A stretch of 64,000 bases of DNA from Mytilus galloprovincialis (lineage: Eukaryota; Mollusca; Bivalvia; Mytilida; Mytilidae), in contig NC_134838.1 of assembly GCF_965363235.1 (NCBI RefSeq), forward strand, positions 17,764,441-17,828,440, written 5' to 3'. The notes beneath the pieces were generated by a model, which did not search any database, was not told the DNA's origin, and was given only the letters and a program-made list of their open reading frames with translations. The position numbers and the translations under genes were made by a program. Positions 25,001-37,840 of the stretch are shown here, piece by piece (within the stretch, counting starts at the first letter, position 1; each line of letters opens with the position of its first letter).

Positions 25001-28000
25001 TAATTAAAGATAGGAAATGATTACATCTAAAATTATTTTTATATGAAATGTATTTATTTACATTAGGGATGGCAACAGTTGAGATGGACAATTAGAACAT
25101 CTGAATTTTAAAAGGAAGAAGTACATATCTTTTACCATTCCATTTATTAGTCTGATTCACATAAATTTAGAAAATAGTTACAAAATTCAGTATCCTTTTT
25201 AATTTTAATATGTTAAATGTTTCTTATGGCTTGATTTTGATATCAGAAGACTTTATGCTTTCTGGAATTCCCACATGACATTGCATGTTAAGAATTTATT
25301 AAATTTCAAAATTGGCCTTCTTTCTCAGTGTTAAATGATATAAATGTCTTACCAGATTTTTGAATAGATGAATGATAAATTTTCAAGTCCATTGGTGAAC
25401 GAAGACCTAGGGCTACTTGTTGGAAGTCTTCTCCAGTGTGTTTGTTGGCCTTACGGATTGAATCGGATGACCAATCAGTCCAATAGACATCATCTTCAAA
25501 TACAGCAACAGCAAATGGATGGGCAATGTGTTTAGCATTGTGTACAACTGTACGTGGGTTTGATCCATCTAATTGAGCCGACTTGATTGTATGTAGTTTA
25601 GCATCGATCCAAAATAATCTACTGTCAACATAATCTAAAAAGAAAGAATGAATAATAAATTTTGTTACAATCACTTTATAATTCCCTCTTCTGGCATGTC
25701 TGGTTAGATGCTTGATGAACAATTTCCAAATCAAGCAATTCAAATAAAACTTTAGACATGGTTAGCTTGTGGTGTTAAGATATTGTAGCATTGGCATTAA
25801 TCTCATACCCCTTTATTCAACTATATTTCTATTATTGAACAGCCTGTCATTTCTGTACACCAATCACACTGGCAAGGTAAATGACTGGTAAGGATGCTGT
25901 TAAACATGAAGAATGTAACTTTTTTTTTACTGTATTTGTTGACCAGCATTATTGATATACTTGTGGCAGCAATAATGTCTTTGAACAGATACATTCATTG
26001 TTTATTTCTGAGAAATGAACTCACCAATGGTAATACTATTAGGCCAGACAACATCCTTGGAAATGATTTTTCTGTCAGATCCGTCCATGGCAATTCTCTC
26101 AATCTTTGGACTTTTACCCCAATCAGTAACATACATGTATCTGCATAAAAATGAACAAATTTAAATATACTGTTTAAATAACTTCCAAACAATCTCTTGA
26201 AGAATTGTAAGTAAATGGCTCAATATCTATTTTTAAAGATTATTACAAACTTGTGACAGCTGTATAAACCATAATGACAAATACATAAATCAATCAAATA
26301 AAACATATAAACTAATCAAATATATCACTTCATTATATTAACTGACAATGTTCACTTTTCTTTTCTTACAAAACTTGTAGTAATGTTATAACATACCCAT
26401 TTCTTGGATCCAAAACTATTCCTCTTGGTTCATCTAAATCATTGGTGACAACTGTGACAGTTTTATCTCCATCCAGACTGGATACCTGTATGCTGTTTAA
26501 TCCAGTGTCAGTCCAGTACAGAAGGTCATGGATCCAGTCAATAGCAATACCATCAGGTGTATCTATGTTAGCCTTAATCACTACTTTTTTGTTGTTCATC
26601 ATGGTGCCATTCCCGATTTCAGTCCTGTAAAGCAAATATATATACTTCATTTTGAAAAAGGTGCGATTGTCGTTATTTATAATCATTCTAAGAAACAGCA
26701 AAGACCTTTGTCTCTTTTGTTTTCTTCCACTAATTGGAATTGTATCAAACTTTTCTTTTAATGTCAAAGTATATTAAAAACTCTTGTCAAATTGATCATT
26801 AGTGGTCTAGTATGTAGTCCGATATGTAGTCTAATACTTGTTGGGTTTCTAACTTCATAACCATCATCTCAATTAGCAATGATCAACCTACCTGGATATT
26901 TGTTGTAGATTGACATCAGACCAATAAACATATTTCTCTTTATAGAAACCAACAGAAACAGCACTTGAAAGTCCTTCTACAACTGGTTCCAACAACCATG
27001 TTCCTACTTCCAACCTTCTAACATCATGTTTGTTGGCAAACAGTAACCAAGGTCTTGGACCTGTTGAAATCAAAGTTTATTTTTCAGATTAATTTAGATT
27101 TACTGTGAGGAATTTACATGTATCAATTGATTCTAATTTATTTTTATAATGCTAGTTCATTTATCCCCTTTTCAAGATATAATATGTATATCCAAGTTGT
27201 ATATTAAGTTTTTTTGATTTAGATCCATCAATTATTTTCATAATCTTGTTTGTTGAGGGTGTAATGTGTTATATCATTTTAATTTTAAATACTAAAACTA
27301 AACATACCATCAATTTTACAAGTTGTTTTGCTTAGTTTACCAAGAATAAATTCCTTCCTGTAACCTTCTTCACACTCACATTTGTAATGACCCTTTTCAT
27401 CAATACATTTTTGTGAACAAACTGGAATGCTGCTTTCTGTACATTCATTAATATCTATAAGAAAAATATAAAAAACATCATGTTGTGTTGCAGAGACCAT
27501 ATACAATATATAAATACTCTCAACTTTAACCTGAACAGCAAGTGAACCCAAAAAGTAATAAAATACAATTCTAGGACTATATACTAGTCACATATTTAAC
27601 TACTGAATAGTTACAAAATGTATGAGGAAAACCAAGTGTATCAGGAGGTATATATTGGGGATTAAATACATCTTCTGTCAATGAACTATATATAATTCTT
27701 CTAAACATCAGCCCAACAATGTTAGATCTGTTCTTCCCTCACTGGGATTTAAACTCATGCTACTGACTGAGATATCATGGCACCAGATCGTCTTGCACTA
27801 TAATTATGTATATATATATATATATTGCCGTTATTACTTGTCAAGTTACTTACTGACACATATACTTGTCCCATTTAGTCTGTATCCACTGTTGCATGAA
27901 CATTTAGCTTTTGAACCAACCAGAGGTTCACATATATGGTCACAACCACCATTGTTGGTTTTACAAGGATCTTCTGAAAAGAAAAGAGGTTAAACTTGTA

Positions 28001-31000
28001 ACAGATGTACAATGTGTAGACAATTAACATTAATAATTTACTATTACATAAGATATTATAAAGAAATTCACCAGCTTTATATATAAATGCTTTTATTCTA
28101 TCAAAATGTATTTGCCAGAATTTTGAAATAAAAAAAATATTTGATTATTATGTATTATGCAAAGACTAAAATGTTTTAGACAGCTACAAGAACCATTTTT
28201 CATTAAACATTAGAGGTACAAAACAAATAAAAATCTTAGGGTTAGGAATTTTACAGCAACCCAGTTAGTGTCAGATCTGAACGACCTTGATGTACTTAAA
28301 AATGGACATGCAACAGTAATTAATCACTTAAATGTTTGTCTATAATGTACAGGGCTTTCAATAAGTTTAGAAGTAAAAGGATAAAACCAAAAAATAGGAG
28401 TCCCATCAATGTGGACGACGAAGCCGGCCGCGGCGACGAGCTTGCTCGTCGAACCTACGGCGTGGGGTCTGGAATTTTTTTTTAAAATGGTGCAAAATCC
28501 TGCATTCTGGGAGTCTCCTGGACCCTGTTTCAGTCCTCTCAAAACATCATTTTTTAATGAAGATAATGTAAATGTTTGATTTAAATTTGTAGCATGGTTG
28601 GATTTTCTGTAAATATTGATTACATTTATATATATGCATTTGATCCAGACTTCAACTTAAAGCTTGTATTTGAAGTTGTTTGAGAATAGCAATGACATGG
28701 TGATAATATAGGGAAAGATCCACATCCAAGCATATTTATTCATTAATAAAATTTTATTATACTTGAACTCAAGAAGTTCTGAAATAGAAGAGGGGACCAC
28801 TATATATTTTGGTACAATTATAGCACTATTAAAATCCCTTTTTATAATATAGGAAATTAGTCAATGCGCTTTATGAATTAATACTATCAGGAGGCTGGCC
28901 TAAATTACAAAATATACATTTATGTGTTTGCTGTTCGCTTACTGACCCGTCTGATGATTCACACCCCTCTAAAAATATTGATTTTCTGAAAAAAAACATT
29001 TAAAAATTTATTTTAAAAAAAAAATTATTATTTGCCCCTTAATAATTTTGTGATTATTGTGCTCTTTGAATAACAATTGAAAAAATAGTCATTAGATTAA
29101 AATTCTATGAGTTCAGGAAAAATAGAATAATAATTAAATGGGACATTAACATTCAGTTCAGTAGATACAGCAGAGACAGACAAATCCTTTACAGGATAAT
29201 GAATTATATGATCCTTGACATGGGCATTGAGTGTGGGTGCATCGTTGTATTGTGCATTGAAGTCAGAAGACCCTAAAGTGGCCCCAAATTTGACAGTGAT
29301 GCTTTACAGATACAAAGAAAAGAAGATACAAAGAAAAGAAGATTGCGACACCAATTTATTTAATTTTTAATACAAAGCCAACATAGTTATAAAGGAACAT
29401 GTCCATGTAGTTCACTCTATGTAATAGGATTTGAATCTAAAACAAACGTGGGATCGGTGTCCTTGCAAACACGTGGGTCAGTGGCTGTACGTTGTTTATA
29501 TTGGCGTTTGTTTGTTTTTTATTTTATTTTAACAGTTGTAAAAATATACAGTGTTCTCCTTTGAATAAGTTGTATTTCCATTCAATATTTATAAAGCACC
29601 TTGTTTTTGTATTTTTCTAATCCATTGACTGATGTCACTTTGTTTTCGTTTACTCATTTTCGTACACGCCTATTAATTACACCAATCGTAGGTCGTTTAA
29701 GAAAACCGGTTGTAAATAGACCAATCAGGAGTCTGTTTACGGACGGTGTTCGGGTGCCTTCTGCTGGTTTCTACTTTCAGTAGTTTTCGCCTTACTCTCC
29801 TTGTTGATAGCGATCCCAGCCTAGGCGTTCGTGACTACTCGGGTCACTTCACGTAGATAGGGAAAGGTTATAAATATCAACCACACTTTATCGGAAATCC
29901 CCTGGTTGTGTCAACAGCGTAAATTTCCCCTTCAGTCATTTTTATTGATTTTTTAATTTTACAATTTTGAGCAAAGTAGGCGGCGGATTTCCTTCAAGTA
30001 GACGACGAAAATCGCCGCCTACCGCCTTCTATTGAAAGCCCTGAATGTAAAATAAAAGCGAAATAAAAAAGGAAATGAAGCTTTTTGTTTTAGAAACTAA
30101 ACCACAATTATTCTGCTTTCTTAGCGAATAAGATGATCTAAAAATGCATATAGCTAAACCATTTGTACAATGTTCATATGAATAGATAAACATGTCCAAG
30201 GTTACACTTGATAATACAAAAGAGAATGAAGGACAAGCCAATTGAGCACTCTCTGATGAAAACACTCTCTGATGACTACAATCATTCAACTACATCTATT
30301 GACAAAATATAGGGACAACTGGCTGTTAAGCAGTGTTCACTGGTGACTGGTACTAAAGGAAGGAAAACACTTGATGTTGCCTTAGATTAAAAAAAGACCA
30401 TGCTTTAGAAAGATAGGTCATAGTTTTGCATTATATGGAATAAAAGTCAAGAGCTGGCAAACATGATGAATGAAAGCATTCGGACTTCATAAGAATTTCT
30501 ATTTAAAAAATTTATCATACATATACATGTAGAATATTCAAGTTTGTGCCTAATGATTAGATTCTAAAGGATTTATGTTTTGCTGTGAGCTAAATATGAA
30601 ATCCTGTTGCCGAAAAAAATCATTAGTTCATTGTCTAGTTCTTCCAAATTTTTTATGTCCAAAATGATAAATGAGTTTGGTTTGTTTTCAATCTTCAGCT
30701 TTAATTTTCATCAGTATTACAGTCTACCATGTTTTATCTTTATTTTTGTGTGACAACAATTCCTGCTCAAGCTAGCTACAAAATTTTATTGTGTTTTTTT
30801 TTATTTCACAGGTTTTTTAAGACTCTGTTTAAGCGTGCTGACTAGTTATAGTTAGTATATTTATCTGATCTTAGAAATGAATAAAGCATGCGGCAGACAA
30901 CATACAAATACAATGAATGATACACATACTTCCAGGTTCGGTCCCATTAAACACAGCTAATGAATGAAAGAATGAATGTGGATGTTACCAAGAAAGTTAA

Positions 31001-34000
31001 ATTAATATACAGCTCAGTATAAATATTCTGAACTATAAAAACTACTGTTTTAATTTACATTTTAATAGAAAGATAAAATTCTACGATTGAGCCTTGGTGT
31101 TCTAAAGATAAATTTAAAGCATCAATATACATGTGTCACACACAGCGTGTTATTCTAGAAAATTGATTATGCAGTGAATAGAAGGCATGTACTACTTTCA
31201 GTTTTATTTCAAGAAAAGACATAAAAACATTGAAGGGAATACTGTAATTTAATTTTTTTTAAATTCTTTGTGGAAATGACAGTTATGTTAGTTGATCCAC
31301 ATCAAAATTACCAATTAATTATTCCATGTTGAATTATTATTTTCTTTATTTTAAGAATCTGATACTCATTTACATTTTAACACATGATGACAGGTATATA
31401 AATATACTAGTCAAATCCAGAACTATTAGAGACAAGTAGCTATGCAACATGCTGTCTTGATATAAAAAAAAATATATATTTACCATCACAGAGTTTTGTT
31501 GATTCATCTTCCCAGCCTAAACAATCATTCAAATGGTCACAGACTTTGGAGTAGTCAATACATAACTTTCCATTATTGTAGCAATCAAACTGATTATCTG
31601 GGCAATGTTTAACATCAGCTGAAAGAAAAAAATGTATATCAATTAAAATAGTACTTAAATCATGATTTGAAAATTTACAATTCTGGTGGGGTTGACATTT
31701 TATCCATCAACCTCTATATTACAGTTAAACTGGTAGTTATATAAACAATATAAAATAAGAAGATTCCTATCTGAAGAAAAATGACTTCATTCAAGATTTA
31801 CATCAATTTGGAGAAAATATAACTTCTGTCAAGGAAGAACATTAACATTAATTTTCTACATCATAATGGGTTTGAAATGAAGGATAAAATGGGATTGGTC
31901 AGAGCTCCAGATAAGCTGCATATTTGCATGATCACGCAATACAAATAATCAACAACCCAATGCAATAATTTCAGTTTATATATTATTTTTTTCATTTTAG
32001 TCGATAAGTGAATAAACGATACATGTATCTGTTTTTTAAGTCTATGCCACTTTACACTTTCTTTGTTTTGGTGTAATTGTTCTGTATGCTTAAGATAGTT
32101 GTTTTAATGGCAAGTGCAGTATAACATTGTCATTTATTTATTTGATGTTGCAGAATTATTTGTAAATGTAAGTTGAATGTGGTTTCTGTCATTAAACCAC
32201 CTTATAAACCTGGTCAAGGTTTTGGGGTAAATCTTAAATCTGAGAAAATACAAACTGGCACATTTAAAACAGGACACAAATTAAATGTACAACTGCTTGT
32301 CAGTGAATAAACCAAATAAAACAGCTATCACATACACAAAGAAAGAAACATTTTTGAGATGGAAAAACATCAGGGGTTGATATAATGTGATTATAACATG
32401 CTTAAATATTCAATATTGTGTTGATGAAAAAAAAACAATACATTAAGGAGCTTGGTGGTGAAAACCCAATTTGATATTTGCTTGAGGGGTGAATTGGAAT
32501 TGATAATGCAATTAAAAAAACTTTATCTGTTTATCAGTCAATTACATAAAAAAATTGTGGGTAAAAACACCAATTTGTGAATTTTTATCTGGAGCTCTGA
32601 TTTGTAATACAAAAGAATATTCCATGATAACACTTACTACAATTAACTTCATCTGAACCATCAGTACAGTCTGGGAGGCCATCACATCTCATAACATGGT
32701 CAATACAGTGTCCACTATCACACTTAAACTGGTCAGCAGAACATTCGTAGGTACCTAGGTAATATATGTATGTTAAACATAAAAATCTTAATCATACTAC
32801 ATGTGGTCATTTTACTTTAAGTGATTATGCAACACCTGAATATATTGAATTTAAAATTTGAAATATCAATATGAAAGAGTTAAATATATACTGTCTGCCT
32901 TGTGAATGAATGATGCAAGTCCATTGTTTGTAAATATGAATGTAGTTTTAGAGTACATACTATCAAACTGTTTGGAAAACAAGCCAAATTTAATATCTTG
33001 ACATTTATTGCGCCAGTTTTCAACTTCTGGCTAAGTGCCAAATACAAAGAATAACAAATTTATAAGCATAATATGTCCTTTAGAATTATAAAACCAAAAC
33101 AATTGTGACCTTAAATGTCTTAGTCTATGATTGAAATGATAAAGTGTAAAAATAATGAACCCTTACACTTAATTAATTCTATGTATTCAATGGCAATGCA
33201 ATTTTCAATAGTATGAAATTGTGCCAAATTTCTTTTTACATATTTTATTTTATTTAAATACTGCCAATTTAAGTAAAGCCATTTCGATCATTGACATATG
33301 CACGCCACCAGATTAGTCAATATCAACATGCATTATTTGCCAAAATCTGCTTTTTAAGAACAAATACAAATGTACAGAATTTGTTTTTATTGGCTTCCAA
33401 TTTAAGTAGTTTGTTTTGTAATTAAAACCACAATTATCTCATCTAATACCCAATGAAATGTATATTTAACTAGTCCTAACAAATTTGGAAGCCCCAAATT
33501 GATAGATTTTATATGCTGTAAATGATTTTAAAATGATACTCTATCCAGCAAACTTACAATTCTTTTCATCTGAACCATCAAAGCAGTCTTCATCGCCATC
33601 ACACTTCCAGTTGTTAAGAATACATTGTTCCTCATACAAACAAGCCCATTCTGTCTCAATACAAGTGTTCTTGTGTGGTTCAGCCGGACATTTGGTCTCA
33701 TCACTATGGTCATCACAATCATGGTCGCCGTCACATTTCCAGTCTTGATCTATACATTTACCATCAGCACATTGGAACTGGTCATTAGTACAAACTGAGG
33801 CTGCAAATAAAATAATATTTACATGTAACACAGGTTTGTTGATTTAATAACAAATTTGAAATATTCAAGGTTTTTCATTTTCATTTGTCTGTTTCCTGCT
33901 GCCAAGGCAAATAAATCAGGGTCGGTAGGTTGGGAATTTTTTTTTATATATGGATTGGACCAGAAACCACTTTTCCGGACCGGAAACAATTTTTTTTCCC

Positions 34001-36790
34001 AGAATTGAATAAAAAGATCCAGGGTCCAGGGTTTTGACTCGGGGTCGGTTGGGAATAGGAAACAGACATATATTTTTTTTTGGGCCAAAATAGTCTTTTA
34101 AGACAAAAATTACTGAATACTTCAGAAACACGTTCTTTCAACCTGAATTAAAAAAAATTTCAATATAAAAAACTTAGATAAGGTTAAGATCAAAGGATGG
34201 ATAAGGTAAAAAAAAAAGTTTGTCTTTCTGTGTTGTGATATAATAGCATTACTTACTGCAATTCTTCTCATCACTGCTATCACCGCAATCATCTTCGCCA
34301 TCACATAGCCATTTTTTTGTCAGACATTTACCATTGGCACATCGCATCTCATCCTCAGCACATGTGGGAGCATCTGTGAAATATATTATCTACATTAAAC
34401 AATGAATTCTAACCAAAAAATTACTTTTTCTTTACCTTTAAAATTATGAAGTAGTTTGTTTTTTCTGAAATTCTATATCATAACCTCTATAATCATGATT
34501 ATATTCTAGTTACGAAGATAATTATATCCTGTTTTGTTCAATGCAGAATTATAAAATGACATACCACAAGTTTCGTCTTCCCCCTCTGAACAATCTTTGG
34601 TTCCATCACACCGCCAACTACTGGAGATACACTGTCCATTGTTACATCTGAATTCCTCTGGCTTACACTGGGTACCTGAAGAAACAAAATAAGGTATTCC
34701 AATTACCACTTTAATTATATGTAAATGAATTAAATGTCTTGTAAAAATGGTAGCAATATTATAACTCATCACACAAGACTAATTTAGTGAATGGATTCAG
34801 TAATATTTGCCACAAGTGGAAAAAGAATTTCTTACTTCCTTATTAAGGTCATGTTTTGAATAGAATTCAGGTTACTTAATCTATGATTTCTGTGTTCATC
34901 TTTTGTAAATTGTTGTTTTTTTGGTAACAAGTCTCTTTGTACACTAATTTTAGTTTCCCCTAAATTAGTTCTCATTTTGATTATTATTTTATCTGGTATA
35001 CCATGAGTAATAACCTAAAACTTAACATTCAACGACTGGCACATTTAAATAAGATATTTCATAAAATATATGGGTCGTGTTGATTATAACTAACCATTGC
35101 ATACAGCAGTTGATTCATCGGTGCCATCATAACAATCTTTTTCTCCATCACATTTCCATTTCTGGAGTATGCATTGTCCTGAAGCACACTGAAATTCATC
35201 TGGAGGGCATGTTTTAGAACCTGTAAATGTCAAAAGTTTTCTTCTTATAATTATGTCAATTATTTTCCTCTTTTTATATATATAAATGATAAGTTCTTCT
35301 TATGAACATCAATAATTCAGGCAAAAATGATCATTTGTTTGCAAGGGTGCAGGTACTTCCTTGTTATGAAAGACATGTTCATGCAGTTGAGAAAGACTAA
35401 TCATGTTTTCTTAAAAATTTCATTTAAAATTTTAGAGGCTTATAAATCTGTTCTGTTAATTTGAAACTTCTTGATTGTATTAATATTAATAACTGAGAAA
35501 AATTAACTGTCAGAAATAAGTTTGTAAATAAACTTTTATTTTAAACAATTCCTGTCATAACACATGTAACATATCAATCAACAATGGCAAACTTCCATCA
35601 AAATCAAATGTCTAATTTGACCTGGATAATGTGCCAAATTTAGACAATTAAACTAATGCAGTTGAACATATTCCAAATAATTATAAGGCCTTCTTGTAAT
35701 TTTTTTATTACTCTTGATAATGCTATTATTCTTAGATTCAACAAATAAACCATCAAAATTATCATTTATTTAAAATTTAGTTTAAGGAAGATTGAAGTTT
35801 GTATTCCATTGGCATTGAACTCAAATTAACATTTCCATTTCTTCAAATAAATTGGTTTTCTTATATATTTAGTTTTGTAAAGAATTTTAAAATATTAACA
35901 TGTTTCTCAGGTGTGTCAGAATACTGTCTTCTGATTGGTCTATTCTTAAGAATGTGACCTCAGACCATTTTATGAACCAATGGGAAATCAGGTCATATTA
36001 TTGATACAGCAACATTATCAAATACATAAATATTTATAATTTTCATGTTTAACAACATATCATTAATATCTCAAATGACAGTAAATTGCAGAAACAGTCT
36101 ATATATTCACAAAAAACGCATTTATGTTACTGATAACATATTAACAGAAAATTTTGAAACTGAGGGACACATGTATTTTTTTTGACACACCCAACATAAT
36201 TTCTAAAAGATTCGGGATTGTACTGGTTTGATATAAACTGTAAACTAAACTGTACGTACTACAATTTTGTTCGTCTGATGTATCACCGTATCCGCAATCG
36301 CTATCCCCATCACATCTCCAGTTCATCGCAATGCATCTTCCTGTTGTTACGCATTTAAATTGTGTCTCAAAACAACTGGCAGCTAAAAAGAAATTGAAAT
36401 ATAAATAACACCCCAAATAAATTCTTCGTTCAGAAATTCTAACTTAAACTCTACGTTATCTTGCGTTCAGTGCAACACTGCAAGTCTGTCAACGCCACAC
36501 TGGCTGATTTTACGCTACTCTTGAATAGTGACATTTGTACTCAGAAGTTGTTGACCATTTAAGCTACATCTAATTAACAACAAATAAAGACTGCTTTTAA
36601 AACTAATCAACAATGTGTTTCAATTCGTAAAACTTGTCAAACATGAAAACATGAAAACCCGCAAGTAAGCCTTGCCGGCCGGCATGTCAAAAACATGTAA
36701 TGTAAAAAAAGTCTTACCTTCTTCACATGTAATTGATGATATTAGTATATAAGCAATTACAGTAAATAACAGTATGGATAATTTCTTCAT
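21984..36790 (-). CDS. VLDLR-like: VLDLR/LRP8-type low-density lipoprotein receptor, complete 19-exon gene
   Basis: Endocytic receptor of the VLDLR/ApoER2/lipophorin-vitellogenin receptor group. Coding exons (minus): 36718-36790, 36260-36382, 35095-35220, 34565-34675, 34257-34373, 33558-33800, 32638-32754, 31484-31618, 27854-27973, 27308-27454, 26892-27060, 26397-26624, 26025-26140, 25353-25634, 24842-24997, 24294-24389, 23022-23287, 22584-22742, 21984-22013. Every junction has AG/GT and matching phase; the sum is 2814 nt, 937 aa plus stop. Order: signal peptide, eight LDLa, EGF, EGF, YWTD propeller, EGF, Ser/Thr stalk, TM helix, tail with FDNPVY. Eight LDLa repeats and the tail sequence near FDNPVY point to VLDLR/LRP8 rather than LDLR (seven). 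The ATG at 36790 has A at -3 and no in-frame ATG was seen just upstream. Likely ligands are lipoproteins or vitellogenin (inferred from family). Confidence 0.95.
22584..24997 (-). CDS. VLDLR-like exons 15-18: EGF-C, O-glycan stalk, membrane helix, FDNPVY tail
   Basis: Exon 15 (24842-24997) is the third EGF ([12 protein letters not shown]). Exon 16 (24294-24389) and the first half of exon 17 (23022-23287) are Thr/Ser/Pro/Lys-rich, fitting an O-glycosylated stalk. Exon 17 ends in a helix ([20 protein letters not shown]) and exon 18 (22584-22742) continues [12 protein letters not shown], a stop-transfer, then [12 protein letters not shown], the clathrin/PTB-binding NPxY signal nearly identical to VLDLR/LRP8. 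After it comes a His/Asp/Gly-rich stretch (DDHH, DGHH) not typical of vertebrate tails. Confidence 0.92.
25353..27060 (-). CDS. VLDLR-like exons 11-14: YWTD beta-propeller
   Basis: Four exons (phases 1-2, 2-2, 2-1, 1-1) encode the six-bladed LDLR class B domain. Blade signatures visible are VYWSD, LLYWTD, MYVTDWG, RLFWID and VYWTDW, with [12 protein letters not shown] at the start, resembling the entry strand of vertebrate VLDLR. In the family this domain drives acid-dependent ligand release in endosomes. Confidence 0.92.
27308..27973 (-). CDS. VLDLR-like exons 9-10: EGF-like pair
   Basis: Exon 9 (27854-27973) encodes an EGF module with [12 protein letters not shown] and exon 10 (27308-27454) encodes a second starting NINEC. 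The first position of the usual calcium-binding D-x-N-E-C is Asn because the upstream exon ends in A rather than G. Both are phase 1-1. Exon 9 is separated from the LDLa block by the largest intron (about 3.5 kb), which carries a hAT-like insertion. Confidence 0.92.
28350..30043. mobile_element. hAT-like nonautonomous transposon in receptor intron 8
   Basis: 14-bp terminal inverted repeats (CAGGGCTTTCAATA ... TATTGAAAGCCCTG) at 28350-28363 and 30030-30043, with AATGTA directly repeated outside both ends. CAGGG ends are typical of hAT, although hAT target duplications are normally 8 bp. Subterminal GC-rich stretches (GACGACGAAGCCGGCCGCGG; GGCGGCGG...CGCCGCC) lie in both ends. No transposase ORF. 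Confidence 0.7.
31484..36382 (-). CDS. VLDLR-like exons 2-8: eight LDLa ligand-binding repeats
   Basis: Exons 2-5, 7 and 8 each hold one LDLa module and exon 6 (33558-33800) holds two, giving eight. Each has six cysteines and the acidic calcium cage, e.g. [39 protein letters not shown] and, in repeat 8, [13 protein letters not shown]. All exons are phase 1-1, the symmetrical pattern that allows module shuffling. The exon 6/7 junction splits the last cysteine codon (T|GT) instead of following it. Aromatic plus acidic residues in the cages imply basic-patch binding of apolipoprotein-like ligands (family knowledge). Confidence 0.95.
31900..32599. mobile_element. hAT-like element in receptor intron 7
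   Basis: Inverted ends CAGAGCTCCAGATAA (31900-31914) and TTATCTGGAGCTCTG (32585-32599), with imperfect flanking repeats ATTGGT/ATTTGT. About 700 bp, AT-rich, no ORF. CAGAG termini fit hAT. Confidence 0.55.
33887..34067. mobile_element. Short MITE-like element in receptor intron 5
   Basis: GTCTGTTTCC at the left and GGAAACAGAC at the right end, with GGGTCGGTAGGTTGGGAAT and GGGGTCGGTTGGGAAT as internal direct copies and CCGGACCGGAAAC between. About 181 bp. Confidence 0.45.
36718..36790 (-). CDS. VLDLR-like exon 1: start and signal peptide
   Basis: Encodes [19 protein letters not shown] then ITCEE. This is a classic signal peptide: two lysines, a hydrophobic core, then small residues before a probable cut near the exon end. 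It ends phase 1 at a GTAAG donor, matching the next exon. A possible 5'UTR acceptor (ATATTTCAG) lies about 35 bases upstream of the ATG. Confidence 0.9.
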
Positions 36791-37359
36791 TTTTTGCCAA
36801 AATTTCACTTTAAATCCTGAAATATGTGAGCTGCTTGGACTACACGTCAAACGTTGTGGTCTATCCCAGTAGTTGTAACAGCGAGGTCAACTGGGGATCT
36901 TGAAAATACGTCTGGCTGTTCCACTAATTTAGTATATAAAACACTGTAATTCTATGAAAAATTTAGAGTCCTAGATGTATGAAAGTTTTTCCACAATGTC
37001 AAAAATGAATATCGCACACTCTCAAAGTGGTGTTGTGATCTCAGACGAATTTTAGTTCTGAAACGTCACCAGTTTGCCGATCGGAAGGTTTGTAATGAAT
37101 ATTCATGAGAAAATCAGGCGATATCAACCTTTCGAAATACGGATGACAAATTCGATTGGTTACAGTAAACCACATGACGAAATCCATGGGAATAAACACT
37201 ATTTTCATTGATAAACTGGTCGTGATCTATTTTATTTTTAATTTGAAAAGTGTTTAAACAAAATTTCACTGTTACTGTGAAACTTTCATTGGAAGTGGTG
37301 TTTCTTTTTCTTCACAGAAACTGTGGCTACTATAACCACATGTGTATGAGTAAATAATA
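36791..37359 (-). promoter_or_regulatory. Upstream region of the receptor gene
   Basis: Should contain the 5'UTR and promoter. No clear TATA box is visible. Less AT-rich patches occur at 36840-36900 and 37020-37140. A possible 5'UTR intron acceptor is just upstream of the ATG. Assignment rests on position only. Confidence 0.35.
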
Positions 37360-37535
37360 TAGAGGCGGAATGTTATGGAAAAAAGGGGGGAGTGGGGGTC
37401 CCGGGTTCCCACTTTAGTGAGAATAACTGTTGATTTTTCAGGGAATAATTGAAGCATGGCTGGAGCGACCCCCTCTTAAACAGGCAGTGCCCCTTCCCCC
37501 TTATTCTGGGAAAAAATCTTCTGGATCCGCTACTG
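37360..37535 (-). mobile_element. GGCGGATCC-family MITE, reverse copy
   Basis: Reads AGAGGCGGAAT at the left and CTGGATCCGCTACTG at the right, with GAAGCATGGCTGGAGCG inside: the reverse complement of the family. No clear flanking duplication. Confidence 0.6.
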
Positions 37536-37544
37536 GCCAGTATT

Positions 37545-37620
37545 AATTTTTTTATATGCTCCCGAGTTTTTTGTGAGCCCATTTTATGGAAATAAAGCAT
37601 CTTCTTCTTCTTCTATATAT
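37545..37620 (+). mobile_element. Possible LINE 3' tail remnant
   Basis: GTGAGCCCATTTTATGG then AAATAAAGCATC and a (CTT)n run resembles the 3' end of a LINE with a microsatellite tail. No coding part remains. Confidence 0.4.
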
Positions 37621-37671
37621 TTAAGTTAAGCAATCCCATGGTGCGGAGAAGGGTAGTTCATAATAAAAGAA

Positions 37672-37840
37672 CATAGGCGGATCCAGAGGGCCAGCCCCCC
37701 CCTTTTTGTGGGAAAAACCATGTTGATGATATAGGGAATGACTGAGGCGCGCCCCCTCAAGATAGGACAGTCAGTGCCCCCCCCCCCCCCCCCCAAAAAA
37801 AAAGAAAAAGAAAAGCTTCTTGAAACTGGAACCACCACTG
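37672..37840 (-). mobile_element. GGCGGATCC-family MITE, reverse copy with C18 run
   Basis: Starts CATAGGCGGATCCAG and ends CTGGAACCACCACTG. Holds a run of about 18 C followed by an A-rich stretch, probably slippage-expanded. Confidence 0.55.
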
